From the NCBI RefSeq assembly GCF_001896205.1, contig NZ_MPNU01000001.1, positions 49,044-113,043 of the forward strand: a stretch of DNA of 64,000 nt, given 5' to 3'. Below the pieces are notes generated by a model. It made no database searches, was not told the origin of the DNA, and was given only the letters and a program-made list of their open reading frames with translations. Positions 36,441 through 46,304 of this stretch are shown one piece after another. Source of the DNA: Edwardsiella piscicida (GTDB lineage: Bacteria; Pseudomonadota; Gammaproteobacteria; Enterobacterales; Enterobacteriaceae). The position numbers and the translations under genes were made by a program. The number at the start of each line of letters is the position of its first letter. Position 1 is the stretch's first letter.

Positions 36441-38216
36441 TTAAACGCTCTCCTCCGCGATGCGAACCTCGGTAAAGCGGAAGTGGTCTACATCATAAAG
36501 CCCGAGGCTGGTCAGCTTGAGCGACGGGATCACCGGTAGCGAGAGAAACGCCATCTGAATAAACGGTTCATTCAGGGTCATACCGCAGTCGCGGCAGGCC
36601 TGTTTCAGCGCATCGATGACATCGGCAATCTCCGCCGCCGATCGCGAGCTCATCAGACCGGCGATGGGCAGGGGGAGATGGGCTACGACCTGCCCGTCGG
36701 CGACGACACACAGCCCACCGCCGTCGCCGATCAGCTGATTGACCGCTAACGCCATCTCTTCCGGACGGTGGCCGATGGCCACAATATTGTGGCTGTCGTG
36801 GCTGACGGTGGCCGCCAGCGCCCCCTTGCTCAGGCCGCTGTTGTGCAGCAGGCCTAGCGCCGGCGCTCTTTGCTGACCATAGCGCTCCATCACCGCAATG
36901 CGGCATACGTCCGGCGTATCAAAGCGATCGCCCAGCCAGCGTACCGTTCTGGCCGGGGTGATGAGCTCGTTGGGGATCAGCTGAATTGCGCGATAGTCGG
37001 CGCCCTGCGTCAGCGGCAGCGTCAGATCCTCGGCGCGGAGTGGGGCTCGCCGTAGGGTATTGTGCTGCGGTGGGCAGCTGACCTGCTGGCGCGTCGGCGC
37101 GCTGTGCAGCAGCTGCTGCGCATCGATGGCTTTACCGCCGGCAAATACCTGGCGAATGGCTACCTGATCAACGTCATCCAGCAGGACGATATCCGCCTTT
37201 TTCCCCGGCGCGATCAGCCCCAGGCGCTTGAGGCCAAAGTGGCGCGCCGCCGACCAGCTGGCGACGCGGTACGCGACGTGTGGCGCGATGTGATGCCGTT
37301 GGATCAGGCGACGGATCAGCGCATCGATGTGCCCTTCGTGCGCGATCTCCCATGGATTACGGTCATCGGTGCACAGCATGCACTGCGGGCTGTTGAACTC
37401 GCTGATTAGAGGCGCCAGCGTATCCAGGTTGCGCGCCGCGGAGCCTTCGCGGATCATCAGCGCCATGCCCAGCGCCAGCTTTTCCCGTCCCTCTTCCAGC
37501 GCCAGCGTTTCATGGCAGTTTTCCACTCCGGCGGCCAGATAGGCATTCAGCGCTTTGCCGCTCAGCATGGGGCTATGGCCGTCCAGCGTCAGGTGGCGGA
37601 ACGCATCCAGCTTATCGAGAATTTGCTCATCGCCGGCAATGACGCCGGGAAAGTTCATCATCTCTGCCAGCCCCAGCACGTGGGGATGCTCGCGGTAGGG
37701 CAACATAGCTGTCAGGGGAAACTCTGCGCCGTTGATATCGGTTCCGGCCAGCGCCGGCACACAGGAGCTGATCTGTATGAACTGGTTTTGCTGCGCGCCC
37801 TCGGCGCAGCGCAGGAACCATGCCAGCCCCTCCTCTCCCATAACGTTCACGATCTCATGAGGGTCACACACGATCGTGGTGACGCCGAGAGGCAGGGTGA
37901 CGCTTTCGAAGGTGATCGGCGTCATCATGCTGGACTCGATGTGCAGATGGGCGTCGATAAAGCCGGGAACGGCGACGGCGCCGCCGGCGTCAATGCGCTC
38001 CAGGGCCGCGGCACAGGCGTAGGCCGGCCCGACGCCGGCAATGCTGTCGCCGCTGATGAGGATGGGGCCCGGCAGGGTTCCGCCGTTGATGAGATCCAGC
38101 AGGAAAACATTGTCGATGATGAGATCGGCAGGCTGATCGCCGCGTGAAACGGCCAGAAGACGCAGCATCGCAGCGCGGGAAAGCGATTGCGTATGTTTGT
38201 GATGAATATTTTCCAT
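36441..38216 (-). CDS. ade: adenine deaminase
   Basis: Converts adenine to hypoxanthine and ammonia. An amidohydrolase-fold metalloenzyme of 591 residues, with the metal-binding motif [13 protein letters not shown] at about residue 70, [12 protein letters not shown], and the C-terminal [10 protein letters not shown] block typical of Ade. The ATG at 38216 is preceded by AAGGTGA. An in-frame GTG nine bases earlier is possible. It is divergent from the adenine permease gene, giving an uptake-and-deamination module. Confidence 0.95.
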   Translation of the reverse strand: MENIHHKHTQSLSRAAMLRLLAVSRGDQPADLIIDNVFLLDLINGGTLPGPILISGDSIAGVGPAYACAAALERIDAGGAVAVPGFIDAHLHIESSMMTPITFESVTLPLGVTTIVCDPHEIVNVMGEEGLAWFLRCAEGAQQNQFIQISSCVPALAGTDINGAEFPLTAMLPYREHPHVLGLAEMMNFPGVIAGDEQILDKLDAFRHLTLDGHSPMLSGKALNAYLAAGVENCHETLALEEGREKLALGMALMIREGSAARNLDTLAPLISEFNSPQCMLCTDDRNPWEIAHEGHIDALIRRLIQRHHIAPHVAYRVASWSAARHFGLKRLGLIAPGKKADIVLLDDVDQVAIRQVFAGGKAIDAQQLLHSAPTRQQVSCPPQHNTLRRAPLRAEDLTLPLTQGADYRAIQLIPNELITPARTVRWLGDRFDTPDVCRIAVMERYGQQRAPALGLLHNSGLSKGALAATVSHDSHNIVAIGHRPEEMALAVNQLIGDGGGLCVVADGQVVAHLPLPIAGLMSSRSAAEIADVIDALKQACRDCGMTLNEPFIQMAFLSLPVIPSLKLTSLGLYDVDHFRFTEVRIAEESV

Positions 38217-38294
38217 GTGGGTCACCTTACGGCTATTGGCTTTATCATTTTGATATTAAAGCGATTTTATCTGTCTATTGTAGCGATTTTATGT

Positions 38295-38310
38295 ATATAA
38301 GCGTTTGCGT
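38295..38310. promoter_or_regulatory. possible PurR operator between ade and adeP
   Basis: ATATAAGCGTTTGCGT matches the 16 bp PurR consensus ACGCAAACGTTTGCGT at 12 positions, with a perfect right half. Location between two purine genes supports it. Confidence 0.5.
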
Positions 38311-38426
38311 TACATCACATTGGCTGATCGGTGGCAAAAAAACAGCAAAAAAAGGATGTGACAGACATCAACATTTGGCATTTTTAGTATAGGATAGCCA
38401 TCCAAGACACTATACGGATTTCATGT

Positions 38427-39764
38427 ATGAGCCAATCCACGTCCAATACCGCCCAATCCCGGGGCGTATTCGAGCGCGTCTTTAAACTGCAGGCGCATGG
38501 TACCACCGTCAGGACCGAAGTGATTGCCGGTTTCACCACGTTCCTCACCATGGTGTACATCGTCTTCGTTAACCCGCAGATCCTCAGCGCCGCAGGCATG
38601 GATACCCAGGCCGTGTTTGTGACGACCTGTCTGATTGCCGCCTTCGGCAGTATTCTTATGGGGTTGTTAGCCAACCTTCCGGTCGCGTTGGCGCCGGCGA
38701 TGGGGCTGAACGCCTTCTTTGCTTTCGTGGTCGTCGGGGCGATGGGACTCTCCTGGCAGATCGGGATGGGCGCCATTTTCTGGGGCGCCGTCGGTCTGCT
38801 GCTGCTGACGATATTCCGTATCCGCTATTGGATGATCGCCAATATTCCGCTGAGCCTGCGGGTGGGGATCACCAGCGGTATCGGTCTGTTTATTGCGATG
38901 ATGGGGCTCAAAAACGCCGGTATCATCGTGCCGAACCAGGATACGCTGGTGACGGTGGGGGAGCTGACGTCGCACCATGTTCTGCTGGGGGCGCTGGGCT
39001 TTTTCATCATCGCTGTTCTGGCGTCGCGTAACATTCACGCCGCGGTGCTGGTATCGATTGTGGTGACAACGGCTATCGGTCTGCTGCTGGGTGACGTGCA
39101 GTACAGCGGCATTTTCTCTATGCCGCCCAGCGTGACCAGCGTGGTCGGCCAGGTCGATTTGAGCGGAGCGCTGAATATCGGTCTGTCCGGCGTTATCTTC
39201 TCCTTTATGCTGGTGAACCTGTTCGACTCCTCGGGCACGCTGATTGGCGTTACGGATAAAGCGGGCCTGACGGACGTCAACGGTAAGTTTCCGCGCATGC
39301 AGCAGGCGCTGTATGTCGACAGTATTAGCTCCGTTGCCGGTTCTTTCATCGGCACTTCCTCTGTGACCGCCTACATTGAAAGCTCCTCTGGGGTCTCCGT
39401 CGGCGGGCGCACCGGGCTGACCGCCGTGGTGGTGGGGCTGCTGTTCATGCTGGTGATCTTCCTCTCTCCGCTGGCGGCGATGGTGCCGGGGTATGCCGCC
39501 GCCGGGGCGCTGATCTATGTCGGCGTGCTGATGACCTCCAGCCTGGCGCGGGTTAAGTGGGACGATCTGACCGAGGCGGTGCCGGCGTTTATTACCGCGG
39601 TGATGATGCCGTTCAGCTTCTCGATCACCGAGGGGATCGCGCTCGGCTTTATCGCCTACTGCGTGATGAAGGCGGGCACGGGACGCTGGCGTGAGATTAG
39701 CCCCTGCGTGGTGGTGGTGGCGCTGCTGTTTGTGCTGAAGATAGCGTTGGTTGATGCGCACTGA
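38427..39764 (+). CDS. adeP: adenine permease AdeP
   Basis: Inner-membrane purine:H+ symporter of the NCS2/AzgA-like group, 445 residues with about 12-13 membrane segments. Nearly colinear with E. coli AdeP/YieG (HGTTVRTEVIAGFTTFLTMV, APAMGLNAFFAFVVV, SGVSVGGRTGLTAVVVG). Divergent from ade. In E. coli ade neighbours the paralogue adeQ instead, so the gene pairing differs here. Confidence 0.94.
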   Translation: MSQSTSNTAQSRGVFERVFKLQAHGTTVRTEVIAGFTTFLTMVYIVFVNPQILSAAGMDTQAVFVTTCLIAAFGSILMGLLANLPVALAPAMGLNAFFAFVVVGAMGLSWQIGMGAIFWGAVGLLLLTIFRIRYWMIANIPLSLRVGITSGIGLFIAMMGLKNAGIIVPNQDTLVTVGELTSHHVLLGALGFFIIAVLASRNIHAAVLVSIVVTTAIGLLLGDVQYSGIFSMPPSVTSVVGQVDLSGALNIGLSGVIFSFMLVNLFDSSGTLIGVTDKAGLTDVNGKFPRMQQALYVDSISSVAGSFIGTSSVTAYIESSSGVSVGGRTGLTAVVVGLLFMLVIFLSPLAAMVPGYAAAGALIYVGVLMTSSLARVKWDDLTEAVPAFITAVMMPFSFSITEGIALGFIAYCVMKAGTGRWREISPCVVVVALLFVLKIALVDAH

Positions 39765-39788
39765 TCCACGCGATGAAGCGCAGCAGCG

Positions 39789-39820
39789 ACAGGGAGGGCA
39801 TTAGCCCTCCCTGTTTGTTT
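39789..39820 (+). terminator. adeP terminator
   Basis: Eleven-base-pair stem ACAGGGAGGGC, loop ATTA, GCCCTCCCTGT followed by TTGTTT. Strong. Confidence 0.9.
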
Positions 39821-40853
39821 ATGGCGTACGGCGATCGTCCATAAGCCAGCGCAGCGGCTGGCGATAGCGTTGTTGCCACCGTGGCTGGCTGTCAACGTCG
39901 CTGTCAAAGCGGGTGCGCTGGACCTGATTGGTCGGGCTGAACAGACGATCGAGCCCGGCAACCTGCCGCTGCGCCGCGGCGTTGTGTGCAAAGTCGACCA
40001 GGTAGATGCGTCGGTTATTCAGCGGGGTATCCGCGGCGGCTATCTTCCCCTGGGGCGCGATCAGCAGCGCGCCGGCGTACTGTGACGGTGAGTCCTGCAG
40101 CAGGCGCGCGGCGTGCAGGGCGCCCTGGCCGCTGCCTACCAGGTAAATGCGGCGCGGGTTGACGGTGGTCTGCGTCTGTAAATCATTCAGGGCACGCTGC
40201 ACGGCGCGTTGGGTACTCTGAGCATTAACGGTGGACCAGCGAAAAGCGGACTCCGACAGCTGCTGAGTTCCATTGATCTCAACGTAGGCTACGCCAAGCT
40301 GGCGGTAGAAAGCCCGCTTTTCAGCGTCGAGCTTGGCCGACTGCGCAAAGGCGTGCAGATAGATAATGACTGGCCAGCCCTCTTTGGGGGATGCACCGCT
40401 CGGAATGGCAAAAAACGGGCGTGCCTCCTGTTCACGGGCAAAGGCGAGGTAGCGTCGCTGGGTTTCCGCCAGCATTTGTCTGAAGGCCAGCCGTGAATGT
40501 AGCGGAATAAACGCCGGATTTTCCAGCAGGTGATAGTAGTACCAGTAGCCCCGCCGCACGCTTATCTGCAGGTAGCGTTCGGCCATCTCGGGGTTGCCCT
40601 GCGCCGCCAGCGCGCTGGCTATCTGATAGGGCGCCCAGCAGCTGCGTGGATCGTCGTCCATGACGCTCAGGTACATACCGATGGCGATCAGGTGGTTATC
40701 GATCTGCTGTCCGCGCAGATCGCCGCTGTGCGGCAGAGCTCTCTGACGCAGGCTCTCCGGCAGCGGCAGCGGCTGCTCGCCGTCGGGGAGACGGCTGGCG
40801 TTGACGCCCGGGATCAGCAGCAGCGTTAGTAGCGCAAGGCCATAGACACCCAT
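39819..40853 (-). CDS. secreted TPR-like / alpha-beta-hydrolase-fold protein, probable pseudoenzyme
   Basis: 344 residues, no named family recognised. Residues 1-19 look like a signal peptide (cleavage near GVNA). Residues about 50-140 resemble TPR helices (YQIASALAAQGNPEMAERYL, then the end-of-repeat pattern HLLENPAFIPL). Residues about 158-340 fit an alpha/beta-hydrolase core: IIYLHAFAQS, then YLVGSGQGALHAA at 237-249, where active relatives have G-F-S-Q-G. Here the nucleophile position (242) is Gly, and no His follows except in DFAHN at about 290. Probably periplasmic or exported and without classical esterase activity. It lies 63 bp after a PPTase-like gene on the same strand, probably in one operon. 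Function unknown. Confidence 0.65.
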   Translation of the reverse strand: MGVYGLALLTLLLIPGVNASRLPDGEQPLPLPESLRQRALPHSGDLRGQQIDNHLIAIGMYLSVMDDDPRSCWAPYQIASALAAQGNPEMAERYLQISVRRGYWYYYHLLENPAFIPLHSRLAFRQMLAETQRRYLAFAREQEARPFFAIPSGASPKEGWPVIIYLHAFAQSAKLDAEKRAFYRQLGVAYVEINGTQQLSESAFRWSTVNAQSTQRAVQRALNDLQTQTTVNPRRIYLVGSGQGALHAARLLQDSPSQYAGALLIAPQGKIAAADTPLNNRRIYLVDFAHNAAAQRQVAGLDRLFSPTNQVQRTRFDSDVDSQPRWQQRYRQPLRWLMDDRRTP

Positions 40854-40916
40854 ATGAATAATAAATCCTTTTTATCAAACATGTCGGTGGTTTGCCCGCG
40901 CCCCGTGCGCGGTATG

Positions 40917-41660
40917 TCAGCTGGATACCGTCTGTAGCGGAACATGGCTGGTAAAGCGTAGAAACGTTGGTAATAGCTCCAGCGCCTGGCGTTTCTCTCT
41001 ATCGACGTTGGCCAAGCGCCCGTTGGGCTGCATATACCAGTAGTGCAGCCGCTGCAGCGAGGGCGAGCGGCTGCAGGCCCAGGCGATATCGTTGTGTATC
41101 GCGCTCAGGGTTTCTACCTGCGGCGTAGCGCTTGAGCGCAGCTTTCCCGCGCCGGGCTGGATCCGCAGGGTATCGAGTCCGCTATTGCCGAGGCCGGATA
41201 TTTTCAGCACCGATTGACGGATGGCCCACAGCTGGGTGATCGCCTCCAGTCTATCCTCTTGGCGTGCGATCCAGACTTTTTCCGTATTGCTCAGGTACTG
41301 TTGCTGCAGGGGGACAAACCCGCCCTGGCGAGCGCGGATAACCTCAATATCCAGGCCTACCTTACCGGTACATCCCAGCATCACCCCGACGATGTTGCCG
41401 CCATAGGCCAGGCTGAAGTCGGGCAGGCTGGGATCGATAAAAAAAGGGCGCCCACGGCAGTCGATCGCCGTCCGCGGCAGTTTACTGTGGCCATACAGAA
41501 TGGCCATCAGCTCCGCCAGCGCAACCCGGGCGTGCAGAAAACGCTCACGCCGCTTGGGGGAGTAGTGGAGTGAGGTTGCGATGACGTCTTCGGTGAGTCG
41601 ATGGACGTCCAGTGGGCGATGCTCTGTGTTCCACCAGACAAAGTGGCTTTCCATAGTCAC
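40917..41660 (-). CDS. 4'-phosphopantetheinyl-transferase-superfamily protein with altered motifs
   Basis: 247 residues of the Sfp/EntD type, which attach phosphopantetheine to carrier proteins. The metal-binding motif VGLDIE (101-106) is intact. The downstream motif, usually W-x-x-K-E-x-x-x-K, reads WAIRQSVLK (145-153), so Lys-Glu is Arg-Gln. The usual N-x-S-H motif region reads DFSLAY (81-86). It may be inactive or specialised. No carrier-protein or synthase gene is nearby. It is divergent from the TVP38-like gene, and a Fur-like sequence lies in the intervening 215 bp. Confidence 0.65.
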   Translation of the reverse strand: MTMESHFVWWNTEHRPLDVHRLTEDVIATSLHYSPKRRERFLHARVALAELMAILYGHSKLPRTAIDCRGRPFFIDPSLPDFSLAYGGNIVGVMLGCTGKVGLDIEVIRARQGGFVPLQQQYLSNTEKVWIARQEDRLEAITQLWAIRQSVLKISGLGNSGLDTLRIQPGAGKLRSSATPQVETLSAIHNDIAWACSRSPSLQRLHYWYMQPNGRLANVDREKRQALELLPTFLRFTSHVPLQTVSS

Positions 41661-41781
41661 TCCCTATACTGCCGATCATCATGATGCGTCAGGCGGTAAA
41701 GATCGGTGTATTTACCGGTGTTCGTCCAGCATGCCTGTCACATGGCGGTTGTATAACCCCTAGAAGTATTTATCCTCTAAC

Positions 41782-41801
41782 GATATTTGATAATCATCAT
41801 G
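41782..41801. promoter_or_regulatory. possible Fur box
   Basis: GATATTTGATAATCATCATG contains the exact Fur core GATAATCAT and a near-perfect upstream GATATT hexamer, but the third hexamer is weak. It lies between the PPTase-like gene and the TVP38-like gene. Confidence 0.35.
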
Positions 41802-41875
41802 TATGTAATGTGTGGCATAGCGCACTGATTTGGTCACCGCGCTAGCGATGAAGGCGAGATAAGAGGAGATATACA

Positions 41876-42575
41876 ATGGAAAAGAAGGCGTAAGCCTTGG
41901 CTGCGATGGGGGCTGCTGGCGCTGGTGGCTGTCGCGATCGGCTGCACGCCGCTGCGCACGCTGAGCGGCGATCTGGCGGCGCTGCAGCGTCTGCTGGGGG
42001 AGATGGGATTTGTCTATGGCGCGCTGGGCTATATGATCCTGTTTATTGCCGCCTCGCTGATGCTGTTTCCGGGCAGTATTTTGGTGATCGCGGCGGCGAT
42101 GCTGTTTGGGGTATGGTGGGGAACGCTATTTTCGCTGCTGGCGGCGACGCTGGCATCTGCCTGCGCCTTTCTGCTGGCGCGGTATTTGGGGCGTGACTGG
42201 CTACAGGCCCGCTTTGGATCGCGCCCGCTGTTTCAGCGGATCTCGCTGGGGATGACGCGCTATGGCGTCGACTTTTTGATTTTTACCCGCCTGGTGCCGC
42301 TGTTTCCTTACAATATTCAAAACTATGCCTATGGGTTGACGGACATCGGCTTTTGGCGATACACCTTGATTTCAGCGTTAACGCTGCTGCCGGGGACATT
42401 TCTCTACAGCTATATGGCGGCAACGCTGGCGCAGCGTGGGGTGACTTGGCAGGTTAGCGTAGAGCTACTGCTGTGCGGTCTACTGCTGTTTGCCATTACC
42501 CAGGCGGCGCGCCAGGTATATCGCCACTGTCTGAGTGCGGTACGCGATAGCTCGGATCCGCTATCGGGCGACTGA
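41876..42575 (+). CDS. TVP38/TMEM64 (YdjX-like) membrane protein, start disturbed by a frameshift
   Basis: VTT-domain inner-membrane protein with about six hydrophobic segments, close to E. coli YdjX: LMLFPGSILVIAAAMLFG, FLLARYLGRDWL and RLVPLFPYNIQNYAYGLT. Family members are proposed lipid scramblases. The only ATG with a good ribosome site (AGGAG, then ATG at 41876) opens a frame that stops after five codons. The long frame runs through WKRRRKPWLRWGLLAL without a start codon until a GTG at 41925. Removing one base between 41876 and 41890 would join them into a 232-residue protein. So it is either a frameshift, a sequence error, or a 216-residue protein from GTG lacking part of the first segment. 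Confidence 0.7.
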
Positions 42576-42595
42576 GGTTGTGCGAGGAGAGAAGA

Positions 42596-43171
42596 ATGGA
42601 TAGCCATCAGCTGTTTTGCCAAGAGATGGCCGGCGTGAAACCGCTGGTCTCGGATCGCCGGGTGTCGACGGCGCCTGCTGCTCCCCCCAGCGAGGCGCAG
42701 TTGGCCCGGCGGGCGGCGGCGCAGCAGGCCTTGGACGCGTCAGTGGACTCTCTCTCGATGGCGTCGGTCGAGATGCTGCGCCCGTGCGATCTGCTGGGAT
42801 TTAAGCGAGAGGGGATCCAGGACGGGGTTTATCGGAAGCTGCGGCTGGGTAAATATGCGCTGCAGGCGGTGCTGGATCTGCACCGTTATACGCTGGTTGA
42901 GGCGCGTACTGCGCTGCTGCAGTTCGTGGCGGACTGCATGGCGCGAGACGTTCGCACGGCATTGGTATTGCACGGCAAAGGGGAGCGCAGCCAGCCCCAG
43001 GCGCTGCTGAAGAGCTATGTCAGCGCCTGGCTGCCGCAGATCCCTGACGTCATGGCGATACACAGCGCCGATAGGCGCCACGGCGGCAGCGGGGCGCTCT
43101 ATGTCTTACTGCGTAAGAGCGAGCGGCGTAAGGCGGATAACCGCGAGCGTCACCAAAAACGGCGAGGATAA
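42596..43171 (+). CDS. smrA: Smr-domain protein SmrA (YdaL)
   Basis: 191 residues with a C-terminal Smr domain: LDLHRYTLVEAR (about residue 100) and the LVLHGKG motif, then RRHGGSGALYVLLRK. Smr domains are linked to nuclease activity on DNA or RNA. The N-terminal extension and C-terminal ERHQKRRG tail match E. coli SmrA/YdaL. The ATG at 42596 follows GAGGAGAGAAG. A TTG at 42578 is less likely. It starts 21 bp after the TVP38-like gene, same strand. Confidence 0.88.
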   Translation: MDSHQLFCQEMAGVKPLVSDRRVSTAPAAPPSEAQLARRAAAQQALDASVDSLSMASVEMLRPCDLLGFKREGIQDGVYRKLRLGKYALQAVLDLHRYTLVEARTALLQFVADCMARDVRTALVLHGKGERSQPQALLKSYVSAWLPQIPDVMAIHSADRRHGGSGALYVLLRKSERRKADNRERHQKRRG

Positions 43172-43196
43172 CGCCGGACGGGCCGGCGTTCGCTTT
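43170..43196 (+). terminator. smrA terminator
   Basis: Stem AACGCCGG, loop ACGGG, CCGGCGTT overlapping the smrA stop codon, followed by a short T-rich stretch. It separates smrA from convergent mnmE. Confidence 0.7.
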
Positions 43197-43205
43197 GGCG
43201 TAGCC

Positions 43206-44573
43206 TCACTTGCCGATACAGAAGCTGGTGAAGATGCGCCCCAGCAGATCGTCAGAGGTAAACTCGCCGGTGATCTCGCTGAGCGACTGCTGCGCCAGAC
43301 GCAGCTCTTCGGCCAGCAGCTCGCCGGCCATGGCACCGAGCAGCTGATCTTTTCCCTGCTGCAGATGCAGAGCGGCCTGATCCAGCGCCTGCAGGTGACG
43401 GCGGCGCGCCAGAAATCCCCCCTCTAGACTGGTGTCAAAGCCCATGCTGCGCTTGAGGTGATCGCGCAGCACGTCGACGCCCGCGCCGGTGCGGGCCGAC
43501 AGGCGGACCAGCGTATGGCCGTCGCCGTCGCTGATCCCCAGCGGTTCACCGGTTACGTCCGCCTTATTCCGCACTACGGTAATCGGCAGGCTTGCCGGCA
43601 GACGCGCGATAAAATCGGGCCAGATGGCGGCGGGATCGGTGGCGTCGGTGGTGGTGCCGTCGACCATAAACAGGACGCGGTCGGCCTGTTCAATTTCCTG
43701 CCATGCGCGTGCGATCCCAATGCGTTCGACTTCGTCGCTGGCCTCGCGCAGCCCGGCGGTATCAATGATGTGGAGCGGCATGCCATCGATATGAATATGC
43801 TCACGCAGGACGTCGCGAGTGGTCCCGGCGATATCGGTGACGATAGCCGCCTCTCGTCCGGCCAGCGCGTTGAGCAGGCTGGATTTCCCGGCGTTGGGAC
43901 GCCCGGCGATCACCACTTTCATCCCCTCACGCAGCAGGCTGCCCTGGCGTGCTTCCGTGCGCACGCCGGCCAGCGAATCCATCACCGCATTCAGCTGAGC
44001 CTCCACCTTTCCGTCGGAGAGAAAGTCTATCTCTTCATCGGGAAAGTCGATGGCAGCCTCGACGTAGATGCGCAGGTGGATCAGGGACTCGACCAGCTGA
44101 TGGATGCGCGCCGAGAAGACGCCCTGCAGCGAGTTGACCGCCGAGCGCGCCGCTTGCTCTGAGCTGGCGTCGATAAGGTCAGCAATCGCCTCGGCCTGCG
44201 CCAGATCCATTTTGTCGTTGAGAAACGCGCGTTCGGAGAACTCCCCCGGACGCGCGATGCGTAGCCCCGGCAGCTGCAGAATACGCTTTAACAATAAATC
44301 GAGGATCACCGGCCCGCCGTGGCCCTGTAGCTCTAGCACATCCTCACCGGTAAAGGAGTTGGGGCCGGGAAAATAGAGGGCAATGCCCTGATCCAGCAGG
44401 GTTCCATCATGGTCTCGGAACGGCAGGTAGTAGGCATAGCGTGGCTTGGGCAGCTTGCCCAATAGCGCCAGGGCTACGGCCTGCGCCTGCGGGCCGGATA
44501 CGCGCAGGATCCCTACGCCGCCGCGTCCCGGCGCGGTAGCCTGGGCGACGATGGTGTCGGATGAGCTGATCAT
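43206..44573 (-). CDS. mnmE: tRNA modification GTPase MnmE (TrmE)
   Basis: 455-residue GTPase that works with MnmG on wobble uridines. N-terminal tetrahydrofolate-binding dimerisation domain ([16 protein letters not shown]), central helical domain with an inserted Ras-like G domain (G1 [10 protein letters not shown]3 DTAGLRE, G4 NKAD), and the invariant C-terminal CIGK needed for catalysis. The ATG at 44573 gives the family length. A longer 22-residue extension is rejected. Confidence 0.96.
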   Translation of the reverse strand: MISSSDTIVAQATAPGRGGVGILRVSGPQAQAVALALLGKLPKPRYAYYLPFRDHDGTLLDQGIALYFPGPNSFTGEDVLELQGHGGPVILDLLLKRILQLPGLRIARPGEFSERAFLNDKMDLAQAEAIADLIDASSEQAARSAVNSLQGVFSARIHQLVESLIHLRIYVEAAIDFPDEEIDFLSDGKVEAQLNAVMDSLAGVRTEARQGSLLREGMKVVIAGRPNAGKSSLLNALAGREAAIVTDIAGTTRDVLREHIHIDGMPLHIIDTAGLREASDEVERIGIARAWQEIEQADRVLFMVDGTTTDATDPAAIWPDFIARLPASLPITVVRNKADVTGEPLGISDGDGHTLVRLSARTGAGVDVLRDHLKRSMGFDTSLEGGFLARRRHLQALDQAALHLQQGKDQLLGAMAGELLAEELRLAQQSLSEITGEFTSDDLLGRIFTSFCIGK

Positions 44574-44622
44574 GTTCTCTCTCTTTTGGCGTTGAGTGCT
44601 GGCCCGCGCGGCGGGCGGCAAG

Positions 44623-44650
44623 AAAAAAGGGGCGGTCATCAGACCGCCCC
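44623..44650 (-). terminator. yidC-mnmE intergenic terminator
   Basis: On the minus strand GGGGCGGTC, TGAT, GACCGCCCC followed by six T. It ends or attenuates the rpmH-rnpA-yidD-yidC transcript before mnmE. Confidence 0.85.
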
Positions 44651-44677
44651 CCTGGTACCTCGCTGCATCAGCGTGGG

Positions 44678-46303
44678 TTATTTTTTATCCCTGCTGTGCA
44701 GACCGCGTTTTTCCAGGCCGCGGTAAATCAGCTGCTGCTGGATGATGGTGACCAGGTTGCTGACGATATAGTACAGCACCAGACCTGACGGGAACCACAG
44801 GAAGAAGACGGTAAAGATAACCGGCATAAACGTCATGATCTTCTGCTGCATCGGATCGGTGACGGTTGTCGGCGACATCTTCTGGATGAAGAACATGGTT
44901 ACGCCCATCAGGATAGGCAGGATGTAGTACGGGTCCGGCGCGGCCAGGTCATGGATCCACAGGGCGAACGGCGCCTGACGCAGCTCGACGGAGCCCATCA
45001 GCATGTAGTATAGGGCCAGGAAGATAGGCATCTGGATCAGCAGAGGGAAGCAGCCGCCCAGCGGGTTAACCTTCTCGCTCTTGTACAGCGCCATCATCTC
45101 CTGACTCATGCGCTGTTTGTCATCGCCGATACGTTCGCGCATGGCCTGCAGCTTGGGCTGCAGCATACGCATCTTGGCCATCGAGGTGTACTGCGCCTTG
45201 GTCAGCGGGTACATGATGCCACGAACGATAAAGGTGATGATAATGATGGCGAAGCCCCAGTTCCCGACGAAGCTGTGGATCAGCTGCAGCAGCTTAAACA
45301 GCGGCTGAGAGATAAACCACAGCCAGCCATAGTCCACGGTCAAATCGAGGTGCGGTGCGACGGCAGCCATATCGCTTTGCAGCTCTGGGCCGACCCACAG
45401 CGTGGTGCTGAGCACCTTCTCTGTGTTAGGCGCGACGCTGACGGACGGCGCTTTATAACCGATAGCCGCCTGGCCGTTGCCCAGATTGGCGGTGTAGAAG
45501 GTGTTTACGCCGCTATCGTGCGGGATCCAGGCGGTGGCGAAGTACTGCTGCAGCATGGCGACCCAGCCGCCTTTCGTCTGCACGTTCAGGTTCTTGTCTT
45601 CGATATCGCTGAAGCTGTACTTCTGATACTTGTCATCGCTGGAGGAGTAAGCCGCGCCGCGGAAGGTGTGCAGCGCAAAGTTGTTGCTGCCGGTATCGCG
45701 GTGCTTCGGCAGATCGACGGACTGCTTGAGCTGACCGAACAGGGTCAGATCCAGGGCGTCGTGGCTGTCGTTTTTCACCTTATAGTCAACGGCGATAGCG
45801 TAGTCATTGCGCTTAAGAACGAAGGTTTTGGTGTAGATAACGCCGTTCGCAGCGGTATAGGTCAGCGGGATTCGCAGCTCATCTTGGCCCGGCAGCATTT
45901 CGTAGCTGGTTTGGTTAGCGCTGTACAGCGGGCGGGCGCCGTTAGCCGGGTTATCCGGACCGCTCTTGCCGGTCAGGCCGCTCTGAGCCTGGTAGACAAA
46001 CTGCGGCGTGGTTTCCAGCAGCTGGAACGGGGTATTTGAGCCCAGCGTAGCCGGGTAGGCCAGCAGATCGGCCTGCTCGATGTCGCCACCGCGGGTGTTG
46101 ATGGTCAAAGCCAGTACGTCGGTCTTAACCGTAATAAGCTTACCCTGGCCGCTTTCCGGTACTGCCTGGCTAGCGGTGTCACTTACGCTCTGTCCTGCTG
46201 TCTGAGCGACCGGCTGCGGATTGTTGTCCGTCTGCCAGGCCTGCCAGATTAAGAAGGACACGAACAGCAGAGCGACGAGGAATAGATTACGTTGCGAATC
46301 CAT
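44678..46303 (-). CDS. yidC: membrane protein insertase YidC
   Basis: Sec-linked and Sec-independent insertase (541 residues) for inner-membrane proteins, including ATP synthase subunit c encoded in this window. N-terminal signal anchor ([20 protein letters not shown]), a large periplasmic beta-sandwich domain (about 60-340), then five conserved membrane helices ([20 protein letters not shown] is the start of the conserved core). The start at 46303 matches homologues. The upstream 16 codons overlap yidD and are rejected. Confidence 0.96.
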   Translation of the reverse strand: MDSQRNLFLVALLFVSFLIWQAWQTDNNPQPVAQTAGQSVSDTASQAVPESGQGKLITVKTDVLALTINTRGGDIEQADLLAYPATLGSNTPFQLLETTPQFVYQAQSGLTGKSGPDNPANGARPLYSANQTSYEMLPGQDELRIPLTYTAANGVIYTKTFVLKRNDYAIAVDYKVKNDSHDALDLTLFGQLKQSVDLPKHRDTGSNNFALHTFRGAAYSSSDDKYQKYSFSDIEDKNLNVQTKGGWVAMLQQYFATAWIPHDSGVNTFYTANLGNGQAAIGYKAPSVSVAPNTEKVLSTTLWVGPELQSDMAAVAPHLDLTVDYGWLWFISQPLFKLLQLIHSFVGNWGFAIIIITFIVRGIMYPLTKAQYTSMAKMRMLQPKLQAMRERIGDDKQRMSQEMMALYKSEKVNPLGGCFPLLIQMPIFLALYYMLMGSVELRQAPFALWIHDLAAPDPYYILPILMGVTMFFIQKMSPTTVTDPMQQKIMTFMPVIFTVFFLWFPSGLVLYYIVSNLVTIIQQQLIYRGLEKRGLHSRDKK

Positions 46304-46304
46304 C

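Noticed and set aside
38667-39761. 364-codon minus-strand frame opposite adeP
   Set aside because: Antisense of a membrane-protein gene. Composition dominated by His, Arg and Gln, typical of a shadow frame.
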